Shown here: piece after piece, positions 6,600 through 10,920 of the stretch
Numbering within the stretch: position 1 is the first letter of the stretch
How the letters are laid out: the number at the start of each line of letters is the position of its first letter
NCBI GenBank assembly: GCA_001771735.1
Contig: MEUM01000075.1
Span: forward strand, 1,481 to 12,400
Origin: Caldifarciminota bacterium RBG_13_43_14
GTDB taxonomy: Bacteria > Hydrothermota > Tepidihabitantia > SM23-42
Length of the DNA: 10,920 bases
Direction: 5' to 3'
Position numbers and translations under genes: made by a program
Notes under the pieces: model-generated
The model's input: only the letters and a program-made list of their open reading frames with translations
Database searches by the model: none
What the model was told of the DNA's origin: nothing

Positions 6600-7261
6600 G
6601 GGAATTTATCAAAGTCGCCGGCAAAGATCACGGCCGTAAAATATTTTTTCCAGTCCCGGTCAAAATTCAAGAAACATACCTTGCCAGTATTGTTAGTCAC
6701 TACGATTGTACCTTCAACGATCTTGTTTTGGCCATAGTACTTATCCGCATCCCGCCAGGAAATTATTTCAGAGCTTTTATCGTCCACCCCTAATACCTCA
6801 ATAAAATCGTCGATTTCATGGGGCTGGAATACAGCGAATGCCCACAAACCGAATTTATTTCGTATTGCATTGTCCTCAAGTTTTTTATATTCCGCCCTAT
6901 ACAATGTGTCGGGCGGATAAAATCGCATCTCGGCACAGCCAATTCTGATCAATTCGGCATTCACCGATATATCGCCAATATATACATAGCGCAATAGGCG
7001 CTTATAATCGTCTTTGTCACTCACATCAGACTCGAGCATTACAGTTTTATTCAATACCAATCGGGTAAGCATATCCTTGGCAATATCCGCGCCCGGTTCA
7101 CCGGTTTCCGGTGTATTTATTCCGATCAGCCGCACTGTCTGGCCATTGGCAAGAACAAAAGTATCGCCATCAATAACTTCGGTCACTTTTTCACCGGACT
7201 GGCAATTGAAAAGCAATATAACGAAGATGATCAGTATTGAATAACACATCCCCCGGGTCAT
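6470..7261 (-). CDS. Thermonuclease-family (SNase-like) lipoprotein, 3' end frameshifted by duplication
   Basis: As read, 263 residues. A short N-terminal hydrophobic segment ends in LLFNC, so C20 is the likely lipidated cysteine. Residues about 25-145 form a staphylococcal nuclease domain: VIDGDTF with D31 and D33 (metal binding), VRLIGINTPE with R44 and E52, and YKRLLRYVY with R88, which match the catalytic Arg/Glu/Arg set. Residues about 165-250 resemble an OB-fold nucleic-acid-binding tail (SWRDADKYYGQNKIVEGTI, FLNFDRD, VRVRGLIKEYKGKP). After P246 the ending GRILKIIISSAKCECVV is an artefact of the 77-bp duplication and replaces EIILKNPSQIEIVNDK. The enzyme is probably an envelope-anchored nuclease. 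The ATG at 7261 is 5 bases after a consensus -10 with no Shine-Dalgarno; an alternative ATG at 7249 would lose little. The gene is transcribed separately from the arsR operon downstream. Confidence 0.88.
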   Translation of the reverse strand: MTRGMCYSILIIFVILLFNCQSGEKVTEVIDGDTFVLANGQTVRLIGINTPETGEPGADIAKDMLTRLVLNKTVMLESDVSDKDDYKRLLRYVYIGDISVNAELIRIGCAEMRFYPPDTLYRAEYKKLEDNAIRNKFGLWAFAVFQPHEIDDFIEVLGVDDKSSEIISWRDADKYYGQNKIVEGTIVVTNNTGKVCFLNFDRDWKKYFTAVIFAGDFDKFPPHPEDYYLKRKVRVRGLIKEYKGKPGRILKIIISSAKCECVV

Positions 7262-7266
7262 GGTCC

Positions 7267-7294
7267 ATTATATACAGACGACAGACAATGTCAA
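7267..7294 (-). promoter_or_regulatory. Consensus promoter of the nuclease gene
   Basis: TTGACA (7294-7289), 16 bases, then TATAAT (7272-7267), both perfect consensus. Five bases (GGACC) separate the -10 from the ATG at 7261, so the transcript should start at or in the start codon. Confidence 0.8.
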
Positions 7295-7406
7295 ACAGGA
7301 AACCGCAACCACTGATTCCCAATTCATGATTCAGGATACTTGATGCTGGATCACACCATTGGTCATTGGATCACTGTCTGCCATTTAGAATTTCGGATTT
7401 CGGAAT

Positions 7407-7483
7407 TTCTGTCATCGCGAGCGAAGCGCGGCGATCTCTGAGATTGCTTCTGCCTCGCGCTGCTCGGGATCGCAATGACAGAA
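7407..7483. repeat. REP/MITE-like palindromic element
   Basis: The ends TTCTGTCATCGCGA (7407-7420) and TCGCAATGACAGAA (7470-7483) are inverted repeats matching 13 of 14. The centre also folds: GCGATCTC (7431-7438) against GAGATTGC (7440-7447) matches 7 of 8. The core (GTCATtGCGAGCGAAGCG...GCAATCTC style) resembles a short palindromic repeat I recall as common in intergenic regions of many bacterial genomes. It could form a long hairpin in RNA or DNA. It has no coding capacity. Confidence 0.7.
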
Positions 7484-7511
7484 GAAAAACCGCATTACGC
7501 TTCTTCCCGAG

Positions 7512-7539
7512 TTGACAGTATTTGTTTCCTGACTATACT
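7512..7539 (+). promoter_or_regulatory. Promoter of ndk
   Basis: TTGACA (7512-7517), 16 bases, then TATACT (7534-7539). The ATG at 7545 follows after 5 bases, the same geometry as the nuclease promoter, which again predicts a leaderless mRNA. Confidence 0.75.
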
Positions 7540-7544
7540 TGCTT

Positions 7545-7964
7545 ATGGACAGAACATTATTGATTATAAAACCTGATGCGGTTAAGAGAAATCTTACCGG
7601 TAATATATTAAAACACATTGTTGATGCCGGCTTTAAGATTACCGGTATGAAAATGATCTGGCCGGATAAAGAAATGGGTGGAAAATTCTACGAAATACAT
7701 AAGGGTAAAGATTTTTACAGCTGGTTAGTGGAATTTATATCATCTGGACCAATTGTAGCTTGCTGTCTGCAATCCCCAGATGCTCCTAAAAAATTGCGCG
7801 AAGTCGTCGGCGCAACCGATCCAAAAAAAACCGCACCTGGCACGATCCGTAATCTATACGGCACATCAGTTGGTGAAAATGTTGTGCATGCCTCGGCACC
7901 GGATGAAAATCCTCAGCGGGAAATCGATTTCTTTTTTTCAGAGAAAGAACTTTTCAAATACTGA
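7545..7964 (+). CDS. ndk: Nucleoside diphosphate kinase
   Basis: A 139-residue enzyme, the usual bacterial length. It moves the gamma phosphate of ATP onto nucleoside diphosphates through a phosphohistidine, balancing the cytosolic NTP and dNTP pools. Recognisable parts are the N-terminal DRTLLIIKPDAV with the conserved lysine, the YEIHKGKDFY segment, GPIVACCL, VVGATDPKKTAPGTIR and the active-site H115 in ENVVHASAPDE. The start is the ATG at 7545: an in-frame TTG at 7539 overlaps the last base of the -10 element, and MDRTLLIIKPDAV aligns with the family start. No Shine-Dalgarno is visible. It stands upstream of the lytic transglycosylase gene but a terminator-like hairpin begins at its stop codon. 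Confidence 0.96.
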   Translation: MDRTLLIIKPDAVKRNLTGNILKHIVDAGFKITGMKMIWPDKEMGGKFYEIHKGKDFYSWLVEFISSGPIVACCLQSPDAPKKLREVVGATDPKKTAPGTIRNLYGTSVGENVVHASAPDENPQREIDFFFSEKELFKY

Positions 7965-8005
7965 TCGAGCGATAATCAGCATGTAACCGCATCGATCAAT
8001 TTTTT
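7962..8005 (+). terminator. Possible intrinsic terminator after ndk
   Basis: TGATCGAGCG (7962-7971), which includes the ndk TGA, pairs with CGCATCGATCA (7988-7998) with one bulged A. The stem is followed by a run of six T (8000-8005). The 16-base loop is large and the stem only moderately GC-rich, so it may be partial; the next gene starts 5 bases beyond the T run. Confidence 0.4.
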
Positions 8006-8010
8006 GAATA

Positions 8011-10146
8011 ATGAATTTACGCAACCTGCTTGTTAACATAATAGCCAGACATTTTACCAAGATATTATTATTGACATTGTTGATAATTTCCTGCCCCAGA
8101 CCTGAACTACAGGTCATAACCACACCGGATTATTTGCACGAGGCACGGCGTCTTGCGGCCGAGAACCCGCTTGCCGCTTGTTTGCTTCTGCAGGAAACCG
8201 AGATCGATGAAGATTTCAAACTGGAACGGGCAAATATCCTGGTTCAGATCTATCTGAACCAGCGCGAATTCCAGAAAGCCGCATTGTTGCTGGATAGCAT
8301 TAACTGGCGCGTTGACATCAAGCCTTATGACCGGCATATAATCATGATCCGCGCCGGACGTTATGCAGAATTAGCCGAAAAATCCGGAGATAGTTTGCTG
8401 AAAGGTATCGCTAATCTGCGCAGCGGGAATTTTGCCGAGGCAATAAATTTGCTTTCAATGCCGACAATGCTCGATGAATACCGCCGTATTAATCTGGCCA
8501 AAGCCTATGAAGGATTGAACGATCACATCACTGCTTTTTCAATACTCGCGGCCATCGATTCAGTACCCAATTATCTTCTTCCTGAATACCAGGATATCAT
8601 GACCAGACTTTTAATCGCGATCGATGATATCAATCTGGTTCAGGGGCAGGTTGAGAAACTGAATAAACCGCATCTTGAAAATATGATAATGCTTAAAAAA
8701 TATGAGCAGAAGAACAACGAATCAAAAAGCCGTGAGCTCGCATGGAAACTGATAAATGAATGGCCAAAATCCGAAGGCGCGTATTACGCACTGCGCCATG
8801 CCGATGCCCAAAACAGTAGTCAGTACAAGGCAGTTGGCCGGGTGCAATATTATCACCGGGATTATGATAAGGCAATAAATAATCTAAAAAAAGCTGTCCC
8901 GGATGATGCAGTAAATTATTATCTGGGTATGATATATTATAATCGTAATCAGTATTCAAATGCCCTTACCTATCTCAGCAAATCATCCTGGGCCGCAGCT
9001 TATTATTACCGGGGTCGCGTATACGAGAATATCGACAATTATCTGCGCGCGGCGGCGGTCTACGATTCACTTGACCGAAAATATTCAGGATCTGATTACG
9101 CAATCCGCGGGCTCAAACGCAAGGCATTCCTTTATGAGGATATCGGCGACACCCTCAAGGCCGTAGAAGCCTTTCTCAAGATCGACGAAAAACAAAGCAA
9201 ATTCAGGGCAGCACTTGAATTGCTAAGGATCGGTGAATTGAACAAAGCCCACGAGATCTTAAAATTAAGTAATGACCCAGAGTATCTTTACTGGCGCATA
9301 CGGATCAATGAACGAATCAACAAGCCGGTCGATAGTTTGAAAAATATTCTATTACTACTGCATCCTCATTCATTTTACAATCTTGTGCGCTTTGATACTG
9401 GACTTGATAAAGATACGACTAATATCGATATCTGGATCAATCAATTCAGCGATACCACTATTTCTTTTAATGCGACGGATACGACCCGCCTGGTCAAAGC
9501 CGTCCGTTTTTTTGAACTTGGGGAGAACGACTTTGCCGTGAAAGAGCTGGAATTGATCGAAGAATGCAGTGCTCCTGATCTTCTTTATTTAAGCCGATTA
9601 TGCGCGAAATATGGTGCGGATCGGGAATCGATACTTTATGCTTTAAAGATCAATTCGATCGCCAGTAAACAGAATAGGCGTTTACCCAAAGCTCTTTACC
9701 GCCTAATCTATCCAATACGATACTGTACAGTAATAAATGACAATAAAATGGAATTGCCATTCGCCCTGGCTATGATCTGGCAGGAAAGTCTTTTTGACGC
9801 TGATGCGGTCTCATCCGCCAATGCCCGGGGAATAATGCAGATAATACCCGAAACCGCCCGCAGTATTGCTCGTGCGCTCGGTGATTCAGTTTATGATCTC
9901 AATAATCCGGTAAATTCGATACGCTATGGATCCTATTATTTCCAGGAAATGCTTAGTACTTACCGCAGCGCTTACTTAGCCCTCGCTGCTTATAATGCCG
10001 GACCAGTAAGAGTGAAAAAATGGGTCGCCAACAACCCCAATGCCGAGGTCGATGAATTCATCGATCTCATTCCTTTCAATGAAACCAGGGATTACGTTAA
10101 ACTGATACTCGCGCGGGAAACAATATATAAAAAGGTTTATGAATGA
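8011..10146 (+). CDS. Lytic transglycosylase lipoprotein with TPR-like repeats (Slt70-like)
   Basis: A 711-residue envelope protein that should cleave the glycan strands of peptidoglycan. The N-terminal hydrophobic segment ends in LLIISC, making C28 the probable lipid anchor. Residues about 45-560 are alpha-helical repeats of TPR type; the clearest run is at about 281-360 (YDKAINNLKKAV, YYLGMIYYNRNQYSNALTYL, YYYRGRVYENIDNYLRAAAVY). Residues about 580-705 are the SLT domain: FALAMIWQES with catalytic E592, ANARGIMQIIPETA, a Tyr-rich IRYGSYYFQEML, and LALAAYNAGPVRVKKW. The architecture matches a superhelical solenoid plus catalytic C-terminus as in Slt70. No Shine-Dalgarno is seen and the promoter is not clear. 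Its stop overlaps the lspA stop by 10 bases, tail to tail. Confidence 0.93.
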   Translation: MNLRNLLVNIIARHFTKILLLTLLIISCPRPELQVITTPDYLHEARRLAAENPLAACLLLQETEIDEDFKLERANILVQIYLNQREFQKAALLLDSINWRVDIKPYDRHIIMIRAGRYAELAEKSGDSLLKGIANLRSGNFAEAINLLSMPTMLDEYRRINLAKAYEGLNDHITAFSILAAIDSVPNYLLPEYQDIMTRLLIAIDDINLVQGQVEKLNKPHLENMIMLKKYEQKNNESKSRELAWKLINEWPKSEGAYYALRHADAQNSSQYKAVGRVQYYHRDYDKAINNLKKAVPDDAVNYYLGMIYYNRNQYSNALTYLSKSSWAAAYYYRGRVYENIDNYLRAAAVYDSLDRKYSGSDYAIRGLKRKAFLYEDIGDTLKAVEAFLKIDEKQSKFRAALELLRIGELNKAHEILKLSNDPEYLYWRIRINERINKPVDSLKNILLLLHPHSFYNLVRFDTGLDKDTTNIDIWINQFSDTTISFNATDTTRLVKAVRFFELGENDFAVKELELIEECSAPDLLYLSRLCAKYGADRESILYALKINSIASKQNRRLPKALYRLIYPIRYCTVINDNKMELPFALAMIWQESLFDADAVSSANARGIMQIIPETARSIARALGDSVYDLNNPVNSIRYGSYYFQEMLSTYRSAYLALAAYNAGPVRVKKWVANNPNAEVDEFIDLIPFNETRDYVKLILARETIYKKVYE

Positions 10147-10640
10147 GTTGTATTATCGGTTGGTTTATTGACCGCCGGTTTTTTTACAAAAAATTCACGG
10201 ATCAGCAAAAATACGGCACCTACCGTTATGAAGGCATCGGCAAGATTATAGACAAACCACCGGACATTACCAATCCCCATATCAATAAAGTCGATTACAT
10301 AATTAACCCGGAAGCGATCAAATAGATTGCCGAGCGCCCCGCCAATAATAATACCAAAAATAATGACCCCGAGCTTGTCCTTTATGGTCAGGGCAACATA
10401 GCCTAAAACAATAATACCGATTATCTGAAGTATAAAATATAATACCGGCGGACCGAATGAAAGACTGAAAACTCCATAAGGATTATAGGTCAATTTAAAC
10501 CTTAACAATGAACCGACAATATTGACCGGCGTCTGAAAAGGAGTCAGGGTATTAACAATTATTATTTTGCTGATCTGATCAAGAAAAAATGTCAACCATA
10601 AAAAAGGAAAAAAAAGTTTTAGGTTGCGGGAAATCAGCAT
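10137..10640 (-). CDS. lspA: Signal peptidase II (prolipoprotein signal peptidase)
   Basis: A 167-residue inner-membrane aspartyl protease with four predicted helices, close to the usual length. It removes the signal peptide of diacylglyceryl-modified prolipoproteins, so it should process the lipoproteins encoded nearby. Visible signatures are D21-Q in the first helix, YNPYGVFS with N53 (a variant of the usual NxGxAF), GGALGNLFDRFR, then VIDFID with catalytic D117 and YNLADAFITVGA with catalytic D135. It starts 22 bases after the DksA-type gene, a gene pair seen in many bacteria, so the two are probably cotranscribed. No good Shine-Dalgarno is present. The hydrophilic tail after about residue 152 is not conserved. 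Confidence 0.95.
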   Translation of the reverse strand: MLISRNLKLFFPFLWLTFFLDQISKIIIVNTLTPFQTPVNIVGSLLRFKLTYNPYGVFSLSFGPPVLYFILQIIGIIVLGYVALTIKDKLGVIIFGIIIGGALGNLFDRFRVNYVIDFIDMGIGNVRWFVYNLADAFITVGAVFLLIREFFVKKPAVNKPTDNTTHS

Positions 10641-10662
10641 TATTGATATAAACGCTGAGGAG

Positions 10663-10920
10663 TTAAACCCCGGAGCATTTCATGCAGTATCGTGCCTGGG
10701 GCAGGAATTTCAAACGGCGCTTGCCAATCGGTTTGTCGCAGCGCTCGCATAATCCATATTTGCCCTGATTGATCTTTTTTAAAGCGCCGTCGATCTCAAA
10801 GAGCGCTTCGCGGCGGCTGGACAGAATCTGGGATGTGATCTCCCGGCGTTCGGTTTCGGTACCTTGATCCGCCATGTGATTGGAATAAGCTGACAGGTCC
10901 CCGGATGATTCAAGCTGGGT
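10663..10920 (-). CDS. TraR/DksA-family C4 zinc-finger protein (partial, N-terminus outside window)
   Basis: The C-terminal 85 residues of a protein whose frame stays open to the window edge. An internal ATG at 10875 is not the start: the residues before it, TQLESSGDLSAYSNH, are family sequence (SGDLSxYxNHxADxGTE is a hallmark of TraR/DksA-like proteins). The zinc finger is CERC ... CMKC with four cysteines, and the GKYGLCERCDKPIGKRRLKFLPQARYC segment is typical. Family members bind RNA polymerase in its secondary channel or act as general regulators; whether this one answers to ppGpp cannot be told from this part. It precedes lspA by 22 bases on the same strand. Confidence 0.92.
   Translation of the reverse strand, partial: TQLESSGDLSAYSNHMADQGTETERREITSQILSSRREALFEIDGALKKINQGKYGLCERCDKPIGKRRLKFLPQARYCMKCSGV

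Larger units (their letters stand above)
7262..7511. other. Repeat-bearing intergenic region
   Basis: No gene is supported here. Besides the nuclease promoter it holds TGGATCAC twice (7347-7354 and 7367-7374), a low-complexity stretch around 7386-7408 (AATTTCGGATTTCGGAATTT-like), and the palindromic element at 7407-7483. Such decayed short repeats are typical of intergenic regions where mobile or REP-like elements accumulate. An ORF of 68 codons on the minus strand (7412-7618) runs antisense across the ndk start and is not credible. Confidence 0.6.

Noticed and set aside
7412..7618. 68-codon minus-strand ORF across the palindromic repeat and ndk start
   Set aside because: It reads through a non-coding repeat and antisense to the well-supported ndk start; no family resemblance.
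10641..10662. Leaderless-type promoter in front of lspA (TATATC four bases before its ATG)
   Set aside because: No -35-like hexamer at the right distance, and the upstream gene is 22 bases away on the same strand, so cotranscription is more likely.
10876..10920. ATG at 10875 as the start of the DksA-type gene
   Set aside because: The upstream codons are in frame and encode the conserved SGDLSAYSNH motif, so the gene continues out of the window.

Overview
The window looks like a chromosomal segment of an uncultured Gram-negative bacterium of the FCB group, perhaps a candidate phylum such as WOR-3 (Stahlbacteria). This is inference from gene content: a T9SS-like C-terminal sorting domain on a secreted protein, a golvesin-type domain, an Omp28-like lipoprotein, an outer-membrane barrel candidate, several lipoproteins, and moderate GC. 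I see no rRNA, tRNA, CRISPR array, transposase or phage gene.

Layout. (1) Positions 1-738 (+) hold the 3' end of a secreted protein gene. (2) Positions 6347 down to 758 (-) are one compact seven-gene operon with gaps of 2-21 bases: arsR-type repressor, outer-membrane barrel candidate, Omp28-like lipoprotein, exported thioredoxin, CcdA-like electron transporter, ArsP/DUF318-family permease, and a small cytosolic thioredoxin. A near-palindromic operator overlaps the promoter in front of arsR. (3) Positions 7261-6470 (-) encode a lipoprotein with a staphylococcal-nuclease domain. Its 3' end is shifted out of frame by a perfect 77-bp tandem duplication, which may be an assembly artefact. (4) Positions 7262-7511 are a repeat-bearing intergenic region with a REP/MITE-like palindrome. 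(5) Positions 7545-7964 (+) encode nucleoside diphosphate kinase, and 8011-10146 (+) a TPR-rich lytic transglycosylase lipoprotein. (6) On the minus strand, 10640-10137 is lspA and 10920-10663 is a TraR/DksA-type zinc-finger gene running off the window.

How the genes may work together. The operon is the main object of interest. A CVC-type ArsR sensor controls an efflux permease plus a thiol-redox relay (small Trx, CcdA, exported Trx). Two envelope proteins, unusual in such operons, complete it: an Omp28-like lipoprotein with a CxC where its family has CxxC, and a barrel candidate with a CxC and three more cysteines. The best guess is an envelope-spanning, thiol-based metal(loid) or organoarsenical detoxification system, not proven from sequence. 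LspA would process the lipoproteins seen here.

A second theme is transcription. The nuclease and ndk genes each have a TTGACA-N16-TATAAT-like promoter ending 5 bases before the start codon, and arsR has a similar promoter 8 bases before its ATG. None has a Shine-Dalgarno sequence, so leaderless mRNAs are likely. Genes inside the operon mostly do have Shine-Dalgarno sequences.
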